Source: Flavobacterium sp. K5-23 (GTDB lineage Bacteria > Bacteroidota > Bacteroidia > Flavobacteriales > Flavobacteriaceae). Taken from it: a stretch of 64,000 nucleotides of DNA. The first letter of the stretch is position 1. Each line of letters begins with the position of its first letter. A program made the position numbers and the translations under genes. This document shows, piece after piece, positions 46,434-55,526 of the stretch. The notes beneath the pieces are model-generated. The model made no database searches and was not told the origin of the DNA. It was given only the letters and a program-made list of their open reading frames with translations. The stretch spans positions 3,071,501-3,135,500 of the forward strand of contig NZ_CP056783.1 in assembly GCF_023278045.1 (NCBI RefSeq). Reading direction: 5' to 3'.

Positions 46434-47306
46434 ATGGATAAGTACATTGATTTAATAATCAACTCTTACAAAGGCTATTTTAACTATTTAATAAGCGAAA
46501 TTCTCTATTTGAAATGGGACAACTATTTCTATGGATTACTGGCTATTTCATTAGTGGTGTGGATGCTGGAAATAGCTTTTCCATGGAGGAAAAACCAACC
46601 TATATTTAGAAAAGATTTTTGGTTGGATTTATTCTATCTCTTTTTCAATTTTTTTATTTTAAACCTGATACTATTAATTGCTTTATCTAATGTAACAGCG
46701 CAGTTTTTAAATGATATACTATCGGTTTTTGGATTGCAATTAGCTTCTGTTCAATTGTTTTCTTTATCCCAATTTTCGAAACCAGTTTCCTTGTTTTTAT
46801 TTTTTATAATAAGTGACTTTATTCAATGGAACACACATCGATTGTTACACAGTATTCCGTTTTTATGGAAAGTGCACAAAACACACCATTCCGTTAAACA
46901 AATGGGATTTGCAGCACATTTTCGGTATCATTGGATGGAGCCTATTGTCTATAAATCTATTATGTACCTTCCGCTCATCTTGATAGGTGGATTTGACCTA
47001 GAAGATGTTTTTATTGTTCATTTTATATCTATCGCAATTGGCCATTTAAATCACGCTAACTTGGGTTGGGATTATGGTTTCTTGAAATATATAGTTAACA
47101 ATCCAAAAATGCATATTTGGCATCACAGTAAAGTTTTACCCAATAAATACGGGAACAATTTTGGCATCTCATTAAGCATTTGGGATTATATATTCAAAAC
47201 CAATTACATACCTAATGATGGTAGAGATATCGAACTAGGGTTTAAAGATGAAAATGAATTTCCAAAGGATTTTATCGAACAAGAATTGTATCCTTTCAAA
47301 AAATAA
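46434..47306 (+). CDS. Sterol desaturase/fatty acid hydroxylase-superfamily membrane protein
   Basis: A 290-residue integral membrane protein with about four helices. It has the histidine clusters of the family: HRLLH, HKTHH, HFRYHW, HLNHAN and HIWHHSK. These bind a non-haem di-iron centre that hydroxylates or desaturates a lipid. The family includes sterol and carotenoid hydroxylases and alkylglycerol monooxygenase; the substrate here is not evident. Next to glycosyltransferases it could modify the lipid part of a glycolipid. Confidence 0.85.
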   Translation: MDKYIDLIINSYKGYFNYLISEILYLKWDNYFYGLLAISLVVWMLEIAFPWRKNQPIFRKDFWLDLFYLFFNFFILNLILLIALSNVTAQFLNDILSVFGLQLASVQLFSLSQFSKPVSLFLFFIISDFIQWNTHRLLHSIPFLWKVHKTHHSVKQMGFAAHFRYHWMEPIVYKSIMYLPLILIGGFDLEDVFIVHFISIAIGHLNHANLGWDYGFLKYIVNNPKMHIWHHSKVLPNKYGNNFGISLSIWDYIFKTNYIPNDGRDIELGFKDENEFPKDFIEQELYPFKK

Positions 47307-47355
47307 TTTGTCAGGAATTAGGCCTTACTACGTCTAAACTTAAAAATATATTATA

Positions 47356-48114
47356 ATGAAAAATATAGCTCTTATTTTGGCTTTTATGCCTTTACTATCT
47401 TGTGCAAAAAGCACTAATTCAATTTCAGAAAAAGTCAAAACTCAACAAATAGAAATCAGTAGCACTAGCAATCATATTGACCATAAACAATGGGACGATT
47501 TGCTAAGAAAAAACGTGTCTGCCAAAGGGAATGTAAACTACAAAGGTTTTAAAAAAGAGGCCAAGCAGTTGCAATCTTATTTAGATGAATTAGCAAATAA
47601 AACGCCCGAAAAATCGTGGTCAAAAAATGCAGTTTTGGCTTATTGGATAAATGCTTATAATGCCTTTACCGTTAAATTAATAATAGACAATTATCCAGTA
47701 AAAAGCATCAAGGACATCAATGATCCTTGGGGTAAAAAGTTTTTCACTTTAGGAGGTAAAAAATATAGTTTAGAACAAATAGAACACGAAATTTTGAGAA
47801 AAATGGACGAACCTCGGATTCATTTCGCCATTAATTGTGCTTCTTTTTCTTGTCCAAATTTATTAAATGAAGCGTATACAGAGGCTAAGATTGAAAAACA
47901 ATTAGAATCAGTTTCAAAATCATTTGTGAACGACAAAACTAAAAACACAATCTCAGCAGATAGAATTGAAATTTCGGAAATATTCAATTGGTTTTCTGGA
48001 GATTTTAAAACAAAAGGAACATTGATTGATTTTTTAAATCAATACAGTTCAACAAAAATCAATAAAAAAGCAACCGTTAAATTTAAATCCTACAACTGGA
48101 ATTTGAATGAATAA
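47356..48114 (+). CDS. DUF547-domain lipoprotein
   Basis: A 252-residue protein with a lipoprotein-type signal (MKNIALILAFMPLLSC). The DUF547 domain shows AYWINAYNAFTVKLIIDNYP, EQIEHEILRKM and INCASFSCPNL. The function of DUF547 is unknown; members are often secreted, and the conserved Asn/His/Cys suggest an enzymatic fold. The 3' end overlaps the next glycosyltransferase by 8 bases. Confidence 0.83.
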   Translation: MKNIALILAFMPLLSCAKSTNSISEKVKTQQIEISSTSNHIDHKQWDDLLRKNVSAKGNVNYKGFKKEAKQLQSYLDELANKTPEKSWSKNAVLAYWINAYNAFTVKLIIDNYPVKSIKDINDPWGKKFFTLGGKKYSLEQIEHEILRKMDEPRIHFAINCASFSCPNLLNEAYTEAKIEKQLESVSKSFVNDKTKNTISADRIEISEIFNWFSGDFKTKGTLIDFLNQYSSTKINKKATVKFKSYNWNLNE

Positions 48115-48799
48115 AATATCCATAATTATTCCTATACTCAATGAAGTCGGTGTAATACATCGACTTTTGTTACATTTAGAAAACTCAATTTCAAAAACAA
48201 TTGAATACGAAATTATTGTAGTTGACGGCGGGAGTACTGATGGCTTTCAAACAGAAGTTCAAAAGCATCCAAAAACAGCAATTGTTTATGCTAATATAGG
48301 AAGGGCAAAACAAATGAATGCAGGTGCCCAAGTTGCTACAGGAAACACGTTGTATTTTTTACACTGTGATAGTTTTCCGCCAAGAGATTTTGACCGCTTT
48401 ATCGACAATGAAATAACAAAAGGGAATAATGCAGGTTGTTTCAGAATGAAATTTGATTCTCAACATCCATTATTAGTAATTTCACAATGGTTTACAAGAA
48501 TTAATCACATTTCTTGTCGCGGTGGTGATCAATCCTTATTTATTAGCAAAGAAATATTTGACGAAATTGGAGGTTATAATGAAAATTTTACGATTTATGA
48601 AGACAATGAAATTATCAGTAGGCTTTACGCCAAAAATCAATTTACAGTAATCCCGAAAACATTGATTACTTCGGCCAGAAGGTACCGCCAAAATGGTGTT
48701 ACGAGATTGCATTATCATTTTACAATGATCCATCTTAAACGAAGATTAGGACATTCAGCCGAAAGTATGCTTCGCTACTATAAAAACAATATTACTTAA
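48107..48799 (+). CDS. TIGR04283-family glycosyltransferase
   Basis: A 230-residue GT2 protein of the TIGR04283 family, named from arsenosugar clusters. The nucleotide-sugar motif is IIVVDGGSTDG, followed by GRAKQMNAGAQVATGN, with FLHCDSF as the DxD-like segment and FTIYEDNEIISRL later. In other organisms it pairs with the TIGR04282 protein, as here. It overlaps the DUF547 gene. There is no arsM or arsS in the window. Confidence 0.85.
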   Translation: MNKISIIIPILNEVGVIHRLLLHLENSISKTIEYEIIVVDGGSTDGFQTEVQKHPKTAIVYANIGRAKQMNAGAQVATGNTLYFLHCDSFPPRDFDRFIDNEITKGNNAGCFRMKFDSQHPLLVISQWFTRINHISCRGGDQSLFISKEIFDEIGGYNENFTIYEDNEIISRLYAKNQFTVIPKTLITSARRYRQNGVTRLHYHFTMIHLKRRLGHSAESMLRYYKNNIT

Positions 48800-48833
48800 T
48801 AAGAATAAATACTTAATCATTAAAATATACATA

Positions 48834-49589
48834 ATGAACAAAATTGCCACTACTCTATTACTCGCATCACTAGTGTTTATTGGATGTAAATCCAATGAAA
48901 AACCAGAAACTTTTACCGAAAAAACAGAAAAAGCACATCAAAAAGAAATTTTTTCAATCAAGCAAGCTATTCAATTTGATTTGAAGTTGGATTTTGGAGG
49001 CCAAGAAAGAATGGACGCTAAATTTACAATTCTGACCAATTCAACAGAAGGAGTTATTGAATTTAAAAATGGTTCCAAAATAGTTTATAACAACGATAAA
49101 GTGTACTACTCCCCTACGATTCCAAATGAGGAGGCAGTGCGTTTTGATGCCTTTACTTGGGGTTATTTTTTCCTTTTCCCGTATAAATTAACTGATCCTG
49201 GAACAATATGGAATCCATATACTAATAATGAGAAAGACAAAGATAATTTCAATTCGGAGAAACTTACCTTTAAATCAGGTACAGGTGATGCGCCAGATGA
49301 CTGGTATGTTGTGTATACCGATATAAAAACAAATTTACTTGCTAAAGCTGCCTATATCGTAACAATAGGTGGAAATAAAGAAGAAGCAGAGAAAAATCCA
49401 CACGCCATTCAATATCTAGATTATAAAGAAATTGATGGTGTTCAAGTTGCTACAAAATGGGTTTTCTGGGGATGGAAAGAAGGAACTGGACTTACTGATG
49501 AAATAGGTCACGCTGCCTTAACGAATATTAAATTTGTTACTGTTGACGAGTCTACTTTTAAAACAGATGCCAATTTTAAAACAAAATAA
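48834..49589 (+). CDS. Conserved lipoprotein, possibly DUF6503-like
   Basis: A 251-residue lipoprotein (MNKIATTLLLASLVFIGC) with a beta-rich body and no catalytic motif that I recognise. The segment AVRFDAFTWGYFFLFPYKL and the phrase VATKWVFWGWKEGTG resemble a family I remember as DUF6503, but I cannot confirm this. It lies 34 bases after the TIGR04283 gene and ends the first operon; a terminator-like hairpin follows. Confidence 0.6.
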   Translation: MNKIATTLLLASLVFIGCKSNEKPETFTEKTEKAHQKEIFSIKQAIQFDLKLDFGGQERMDAKFTILTNSTEGVIEFKNGSKIVYNNDKVYYSPTIPNEEAVRFDAFTWGYFFLFPYKLTDPGTIWNPYTNNEKDKDNFNSEKLTFKSGTGDAPDDWYVVYTDIKTNLLAKAAYIVTIGGNKEEAEKNPHAIQYLDYKEIDGVQVATKWVFWGWKEGTGLTDEIGHAALTNIKFVTVDESTFKTDANFKTK

Positions 49590-49613
49590 TATTTCAAACT
49601 ATTTAGTTATTAT

Positions 49614-49685
49614 AATGTGGCTGTAAATCAATCAAAACCAACAACTATTTGAAGGTTATAATTGATTTACAGCCATTATTTTTTA
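49614..49685 (+). terminator. Terminator-like hairpin ending the first operon
   Basis: A 14-bp stem GGCTGTAAATCAAT (49619-49632) pairs with 49661-49674 across a 28-base loop, followed by a T run. Confidence 0.6.
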
Positions 49686-49735
49686 AGTAAAAGTAATTGT
49701 CACAGGTTTTAAAACTGATATAATAAAGCTGTCTT

Positions 49736-50989
49736 TTAGAAATACTGACCAATTCCAAAAACAAATCCTTTTGAAGCATTTTCAGTAATACCATACCCAT
49801 AATCAAATCTAAAAACAGCATTAAAAATACTTTTATGAATAAATCGAAGGCCTAAACCTGGATAAATTCTAATGTTTTTAGCAGCAACAAAATCACTGAA
49901 ATCACCGCCAGGCAATCGCCAAGTACCACTATCGACAAATGCGTTTCCTTGTAATACAAACCATTTTTTTTCGAAAAGTGTTTTTCTGAATTCCGTATTA
50001 AAAACGACAGAACCTGTTCCTCTATCGATAATATATCCTACTCCTCTTAAATTTACATTATTATCTACTGAAAAAGGGGCAAACGGACTTTCATTGTTTG
50101 TTGACAAACCTAATCGAAGTCTGGAAGCCCAATTTCCTGACTTACCTACTCTTTTATAAAACAAAAAATCATTCCATCCAATTACAAATTTATCCTGAAA
50201 TTCATTTTCTGAAATCACTAGTTGAGTATATAAATTACTTCTAAAACCTTTAGCTAAATAATAATCATACGTTACATTGTCAAAACGATATTCCAGTTTT
50301 AAAAGTTTTTTGTCAATTGCCAAAAACTGAGGAATCGAACTTGAAGTTGCTCCGTCTAAATAATTATATTTTTCGTTCAAAAATGCAATTCCAACTCTTA
50401 TTTCGTTTTTTATATTTATTCGATAATTCCCTATCATCTCAGCAGATGAATTAGTATATTGATAGTTGGCTGCTTGATTAGAAAAATAAACGGGTTCTTT
50501 ACTTATTAACTTTTGAAGGTTTATCTCAATTCCATATTTAGGAGAAAAAAATTGTGGTGATCTAAAATTAAGACCGTAAGAATGAAATCCATTGTATTGA
50601 TAAAAACCGCCAATTCCATTATTTTTTCCTAAAAAATTGGACTCATATATCCCTATTCTATAAGAACCTATTTCATCAGTAGTCCAGACAGAAGCATTCG
50701 GGATTAAAGTTATATTTTCGGATATTATAAAATTTATATCGACTAAGTTACCTGCTTTTTTTATTACAGAAAACTCGGCTTTTGAAACACCATTGAGACG
50801 GTTCAAGATTTGAACATCATTATTCAATTGGATACTATCCAAAACAACTCCGCTCTTGGAATAAATTAATTTTTCTAAAAATGATTTATCCAGTCTTTTT
50901 GTTCCTAAAAACGCTGTTTTATCTATGGTCAAACTTTGAGAATAGGAAATAGAAGTAAACAACCACAACAGCAAATGAATATATTTCAT
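49736..50989 (-). CDS. Short Omp85/BamA-like outer-membrane protein
   Basis: A 417-residue protein with signal peptide (MKYIHLLLWLFTSISY), one POTRA-like domain (about residues 20-95) and a C-terminal barrel with the Omp85 hallmark (VNLRGVGYIIDRGTGSVVF, the lid-loop motif). It is much shorter than BamA (five POTRA) and closer to the TamA/TpsB-like or BamL-type group. It may place or secrete a partner protein. It lies on the opposite strand between two glycosyltransferase operons, so it is its own unit. Confidence 0.75.
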   Translation of the reverse strand: MKYIHLLLWLFTSISYSQSLTIDKTAFLGTKRLDKSFLEKLIYSKSGVVLDSIQLNNDVQILNRLNGVSKAEFSVIKKAGNLVDINFIISENITLIPNASVWTTDEIGSYRIGIYESNFLGKNNGIGGFYQYNGFHSYGLNFRSPQFFSPKYGIEINLQKLISKEPVYFSNQAANYQYTNSSAEMIGNYRINIKNEIRVGIAFLNEKYNYLDGATSSSIPQFLAIDKKLLKLEYRFDNVTYDYYLAKGFRSNLYTQLVISENEFQDKFVIGWNDFLFYKRVGKSGNWASRLRLGLSTNNESPFAPFSVDNNVNLRGVGYIIDRGTGSVVFNTEFRKTLFEKKWFVLQGNAFVDSGTWRLPGGDFSDFVAAKNIRIYPGLGLRFIHKSIFNAVFRFDYGYGITENASKGFVFGIGQYF

Positions 50990-51300
50990 ATCCCAAAATT
51001 AGATTTTCAACAAATATCAGTTAAAAAAGAACAAAAAGTAAACGGTAAGGAAGAATTGCCAACAAATAGTGTGAAATTGAAAATAGTGGATAAAAATAAT
51101 TCTCGAAATTTGTAATAAATAAAATCAACATAATAACGGAACAATTTGTCAGGAAAATCAAAATGAGCCGACTATTAAAAAACATATATCATATTAATGC
51201 TTGTTTGCAATACCATTTCATTAATGTAAACACATTTAGAAAATAACATTGATACAATTCAAGTAACCACTAACAAAATCATCAACTTTAAAAAGAACAA
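50990..51300. other. Divergent spacer, no gene seen
   Basis: These 311 bases separate the Omp85-like gene from the second operon. I find AT-rich DNA without a clear TAnnTTTG element, tRNA or repeat. Confidence 0.45.
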
Positions 51301-52185
51301 ATGAGAGTAAAAAAAAATATATTCGTGGCAATTACATTACTGTTAATTACCTCCGTATTTGCGCAAACAGAAGCAAATGAAGAAGAAAAATCTAATATTC
51401 AAAATTATACCCCTTCTAAACTTTTAGAAAAAGGAAAAGTAGATATAAAATGGTTTAATAATCTATATACTCAAACTCGATCAGAAAGTAACGGAGTAAA
51501 AATTGATGTACCACGTTCTAACTTTTTCACAACTTCTTTAGAAGTATTTACTGGAGTTTCAAACAATAAAAAAATCAATGCCGGTTTAATATTAGAATAC
51601 CGTTCCAATAGTTTTAATGGTCAGAAAGCCACTAGTGTTTTTGATTTTAATAACGAAGCTGGAAAATCAAGAAATGGGCTATCTCATTTCGCTCCTTCTA
51701 TAAAAATAGCTCCTTTTAATAAATGGAATAATTTTTCTATTCAAAGTTCCCTTTTCATTCCTCTTCTAAAAGAAGAAATCAATGCTAACGGCTATTTAGG
51801 GAATAAAAGTTATATTTGGCAAAACCGTTTTTTCTATGACTATACGTTTTCTGGAAAGAAATTTCAATTGTTTACTGAATTAGGGACTCGTTTTTTCTTT
51901 GGTAAAAAAGGAGAAGGATACGCTAACAACAGTTTAGAATTAGCTCCCGGAGTTTTCTTAAGTTATTTCCCAACAAATAAATTTACAGTTCTTACATTCG
52001 TTCAACACGCACAATTACTAGATTTAGGGAATAATTTCGAACAAAATTACTCGGCAGCCGGTTTTGGTGCAAAATACCAATTGACAAAAACACTAAATTT
52101 AGAAACACTTTACAGTAAATTTGTAAGAGGAAATGATACAGGTTTAGGGCAATCTTTTAATTTAGGACTTAGAGCCATATTTTAA
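51301..52185 (+). CDS. Predicted outer-membrane protein of the redox/glycosyltransferase operon
   Basis: A 294-residue secreted protein (signal MRVKKNIFVAITLLLITSVF, cut near AQT) with antiparallel strand character and a C-terminal LGLRAIF. No conserved family motif is recognised. It is the first gene of a set of nine or ten plus-strand genes ending at the ECF sigma factor. A substrate-specific outer-membrane role with the downstream redox proteins is possible but not shown. Confidence 0.6.
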   Translation: MRVKKNIFVAITLLLITSVFAQTEANEEEKSNIQNYTPSKLLEKGKVDIKWFNNLYTQTRSESNGVKIDVPRSNFFTTSLEVFTGVSNNKKINAGLILEYRSNSFNGQKATSVFDFNNEAGKSRNGLSHFAPSIKIAPFNKWNNFSIQSSLFIPLLKEEINANGYLGNKSYIWQNRFFYDYTFSGKKFQLFTELGTRFFFGKKGEGYANNSLELAPGVFLSYFPTNKFTVLTFVQHAQLLDLGNNFEQNYSAAGFGAKYQLTKTLNLETLYSKFVRGNDTGLGQSFNLGLRAIF

Positions 52186-52232
52186 TAGCTTCCATAAACT
52201 TTATTATAATCTAATATTCCAAAAATATAAAT

Positions 52233-53528
52233 ATGAAAAATATTGTCATTATAGGAAACGGAATTGCAGGAGTAACACTTGCACGCCATATACGCAAGCA
52301 ATCCAAACAGGATATAACGATCATCTCCTCTGAGACCGAATTTTTCTATTCAAGAACGGCTTTAATGTATGTTTTTATGGGGCATATGAAATTTGAGCAT
52401 ACCCAACCTTATGAAAATGATTTTTGGAAAAAAAACAATATTACGCTAAAACAAGGTTTGGTTACAGCTGTTGTTCCAACATCAAAACAAATTGTATTAG
52501 ACACTAATGAAACGCTTACCTACGATAAATTAGTCATAGCCACAGGTTCTATACCTAACAAATACGGATGGCCGGGACAGGATTTAAACGGAGTTACGGG
52601 CTTGTATCATAAACAGGATTTAGACCGTTTAGAAGAATGGGCTCCCACAACTAAACGTGCCGTAATTGTTGGTGGTGGATTAATAGGAATTGAATTAGCC
52701 GAAATGCTTCGTTCTCGAAATATTCCAGTGACTTTTCTAGTTCGTGAAAAAAGTTTTTGGAATGGTGTATTGCCTTTTGGCGAAAGCCAGATGATCAACA
52801 AACATATAGAAGAACATCATATCGATTTACGATTAGACACTAATCTCGTGGAAATTTTATCTGATGAAAACGGGAACGCAAGAGCTGTTGTTACAGATAA
52901 AAATGAAACCATAGAATGTGAAATTGTAGGTTTGACTGCAGGGGTTTCCCCTAATGTTGATTTCTTGAAAGAATCTGGAATCGAATTAGGTCGTGGAGTG
53001 AAAGTAAATCGTTTTCTAGAGACTAATTTCAAGGATATTTACGCCATAGGTGATTGTGCTGAGCAGCATCAAGGCATTGGCTTACGTCGTCCTATAGAAG
53101 CAGTATGGTACACTGGTCGAATGATGGCTGAAGCACTTGCTCAAACACTAACTGGTAATCCTACACAATACAATCCGGGGCATTGGTTCAACTCGGCGAA
53201 ATTTTTAGACATTGAATATCAAACATACGGTTGGGTTTTTGCAAATCCTATGGATTATGAAAACCAATTTTACTGGGAACATAAAGACGGAAAAAAAGCG
53301 GTGCGAATCTCGTTTCACAAAGAAACTAGAGCTTTTCTAGGTATCAATACTTTCGGAATCAGAATGCGACATGCGTTTTTTGATAAAGTACTAACCGAAA
53401 ATAAATCGGTGGATTATGTGATTCAGCATTTGGCGGAAGCTAATTTTGATCCTGAATTTTTTACCTCATACATTAAAGAAATTCAAGAACAATTCACAAC
53501 ACAGTTTACAGGATTTAAAACGGTATAA
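52233..53528 (+). CDS. NAD(P)/FAD-dependent oxidoreductase
   Basis: A 431-residue flavoprotein of the pyridine nucleotide-disulfide/nitrite reductase-like family. The FAD loop IIGNGIAGVTLARHI is at residues 4-18, the NAD(P) loop VIVGGGLIGIELAEML at about 145-160 and the FAD C-terminal motif DIYAIGDCAE near 265. The C-terminal region (PGHWFNSAKFLDIEYQTYGW) is an added domain. It likely passes electrons between NAD(P)H and the membrane polyferredoxin encoded 2 bases downstream. It could equally supply a di-iron oxygenase. Confidence 0.85.
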   Translation: MKNIVIIGNGIAGVTLARHIRKQSKQDITIISSETEFFYSRTALMYVFMGHMKFEHTQPYENDFWKKNNITLKQGLVTAVVPTSKQIVLDTNETLTYDKLVIATGSIPNKYGWPGQDLNGVTGLYHKQDLDRLEEWAPTTKRAVIVGGGLIGIELAEMLRSRNIPVTFLVREKSFWNGVLPFGESQMINKHIEEHHIDLRLDTNLVEILSDENGNARAVVTDKNETIECEIVGLTAGVSPNVDFLKESGIELGRGVKVNRFLETNFKDIYAIGDCAEQHQGIGLRRPIEAVWYTGRMMAEALAQTLTGNPTQYNPGHWFNSAKFLDIEYQTYGWVFANPMDYENQFYWEHKDGKKAVRISFHKETRAFLGINTFGIRMRHAFFDKVLTENKSVDYVIQHLAEANFDPEFFTSYIKEIQEQFTTQFTGFKTV

Positions 53529-53530
53529 TT

Positions 53531-55123
53531 ATGAGCAAATCAACAAAAAATAGTTCTATTACTTCAAATCAAAGTAATAAATTAAGTAACATTCAAAAAC
53601 TAGGATTATCGATTGGTTTTATTGGGCTTATCATTATGTTCTTGGCCTCTTTTAATGTTAATTTTTCCAATAAAACATTGTGGTTTACTATAGCAATTTC
53701 CTCTATTTTAGTTGGAATTATTATTTATTCCAGAAGTACCTACTTATCAAAACCAGAAGGAATTAGCAACAATGGACTTTTCCATAAATCACTAACTAAT
53801 AAAGGTGTTTTTGCTTGGATTATTGGGGTTTTCCTGACTTCATTTTATATTGTATTGTATTGGTTTCCAAGCTTTTTAGGCTTGGGTGAAAATGGAGCGG
53901 CTAATACTGGAATTGTAGGTTTCTTTGATTCTTTTAGTTATTTTTTAAATGGACACGCTGCCAGTCAGTGGTTTGTATATGGAACATTTTATACTGTTGC
54001 CATTTTAGGTCTAGGTTATAAATTTATTTTAAAGTACAGACATAACAAATACCAATTAGTTAGAACCATTTCCGTGATGTTTTTTCAATTGGGTTTTGCC
54101 TTTTTAATACCGGAAGTTTTATCAAAATTAAATCCTGAACTGCCTTATTTTGCCAAAGATTTAAAGAATATGTGGCCCTTAAACCATTACTTCTTTGAAG
54201 ATTGGCATTTGACTAATATGCTACAAGGTGGGAATATCGGTATGTTTATGTTAATATTTGGTATTGCAATGATCTTTATAATATCACCAATTTTAACCTA
54301 TTTCTATGGTAAAAGATGGTATTGTTCTTGGGTTTGTGGCTGCGGAGGATTAGCCGAAACCGCTGGGGATGCATTTCGTCATTTATCTGATTCAACACAA
54401 AAAGTATGGAAATTGGAACGTTGGCTCATTCATTCTGTTTTAGTATTTTCATTTATAACCACAATTGCAGTAATTTTTACTTTTTTATCGAATAATCCTG
54501 AGTTGAGTTTTATTACTAGAAACCAATTTATATACGGGATTGTTACCTTTTTAATCCTTTTTACCGGGGCTTTGTTTTATTTCAAACGCAACGATTTAGA
54601 TACAGATGCTAAGTTTACGATGCTTTCATTGGTAGCAATTATCATTATTTCGATTGGAATTAATTTATTTTCCGGAAATCAAAACATACTATTTATAGAT
54701 AGCTACGAGTTAAGAAAATGGTATGGCTTTGCAATAGGTGCCGCATTTAGTGGTGTCATAGGAGTGGGCTTCTACCCTATTTTTGGAAACCGTGTTTGGT
54801 GTCGTTTTGGCTGTCCTATGGCAGCAATTTTAGGATTGCAACAACGCTTATTTTCTAAATTCAGAATTACTACAAACGGTGGTCAATGTATCTCTTGTGG
54901 AAATTGCACCACGCATTGTGAAATGGGAATAGACGTTAGAAGTTATGCTCAAAAAGGAGAAAATATTGTTCGTTCTTCCTGTGTAGGTTGTGGAATATGT
55001 GCCGCTGTATGTCCTAGAGGAGTTTTGAAATTAGAAAATGCTGGAGAAGAAGGACGAATAAATTCGAATGAAATATTATTAGGAAATGATGTAAATTTGA
55101 TGGATTTGCTGAACAATAAATAG
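53531..55123 (+). CDS. Membrane 4Fe-4S polyferredoxin (CcoG/NapH/NosR-like)
   Basis: A 530-residue integral membrane protein with about ten helices and cytoplasmic Fe-S ligands. Cys-rich segments are WYCSWVCGCGG, WCRFGCPM, CISCGNCTTHC and CVGCGICAAVCP, the last two being ferredoxin-type CxxCxxCxxxC clusters for two 4Fe-4S centres. It resembles the CcoG/RdxA/NapH/NosR electron-transfer group, but has many more helices than CcoG. Together with the adjacent FAD oxidoreductase it forms a probable membrane electron-transfer module. Start spacing of 2 bases after the preceding stop supports coupling. Confidence 0.86.
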   Translation: MSKSTKNSSITSNQSNKLSNIQKLGLSIGFIGLIIMFLASFNVNFSNKTLWFTIAISSILVGIIIYSRSTYLSKPEGISNNGLFHKSLTNKGVFAWIIGVFLTSFYIVLYWFPSFLGLGENGAANTGIVGFFDSFSYFLNGHAASQWFVYGTFYTVAILGLGYKFILKYRHNKYQLVRTISVMFFQLGFAFLIPEVLSKLNPELPYFAKDLKNMWPLNHYFFEDWHLTNMLQGGNIGMFMLIFGIAMIFIISPILTYFYGKRWYCSWVCGCGGLAETAGDAFRHLSDSTQKVWKLERWLIHSVLVFSFITTIAVIFTFLSNNPELSFITRNQFIYGIVTFLILFTGALFYFKRNDLDTDAKFTMLSLVAIIIISIGINLFSGNQNILFIDSYELRKWYGFAIGAAFSGVIGVGFYPIFGNRVWCRFGCPMAAILGLQQRLFSKFRITTNGGQCISCGNCTTHCEMGIDVRSYAQKGENIVRSSCVGCGICAAVCPRGVLKLENAGEEGRINSNEILLGNDVNLMDLLNNK

Positions 55124-55124
55124 A

Positions 55125-55526
55125 ATGAAAAAAGTTATTTATATATTGCTTTTATTCGCTTATTTCCAAGTGTCTGGCCAAAAAACCTATTCTAAAGAGT
55201 ATTTTGAAAACGGAAAATTAAAATCGGAAGGTTGGTTAAACCAAAATAAAAAAGTGGACTACTGGTTTTATTATTTCGAAAACGGAAATAAAAAAGAAGA
55301 AGGTCATTTTATAAATAACAAAAAATGCAAATGGTGGATTTTTTACAATTCGAATGAAGAAATCAAGAAGAAATGCGAGTTTGAAAACGATCAAATTAAT
55401 GGCTTTTCAATATTTTATAGAAACAGCCAAATTATTAAAGCCGAAAAATATTTTATGGGTAAAAAAATAAAGCAATGGAATTCGGTATCAGAATTCAAAA
55501 AAGACAATAAACTAAACTTCTTATGA
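55125..55526 (+). CDS. MORN-repeat (YwqK-like) secreted protein
   Basis: A 133-residue secreted protein (MKKVIYILLLFAYFQV signal, cut near SGQ) with four MORN-like repeats of about 22 residues (YFENGKLKSEG, YYFENGNKKEEG, NINGFSIFYRN). Genome annotation often calls this a YwqK-family antitoxin, but there is no toxin partner and it carries a signal peptide, so I would not use that label. It overlaps the next glycosyltransferase by 4 bases (ATGA). Confidence 0.72.
   Translation: MKKVIYILLLFAYFQVSGQKTYSKEYFENGKLKSEGWLNQNKKVDYWFYYFENGNKKEEGHFINNKKCKWWIFYNSNEEIKKKCEFENDQINGFSIFYRNSQIIKAEKYFMGKKIKQWNSVSEFKKDNKLNFL

Noticed and set aside
17901..48799. Arsenic pathway linking the ArsC-like gene to the TIGR04282/04283 glycosyltransferases
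   Set aside because: They are more than 26 kb apart, in separate units, and no arsR, acr3, arsM or arsS is in the window.
55125..55526. YwqK-type toxin-antitoxin system
   Set aside because: There is no toxin partner and the protein has a signal peptide, so it is better described as a secreted MORN-repeat protein.
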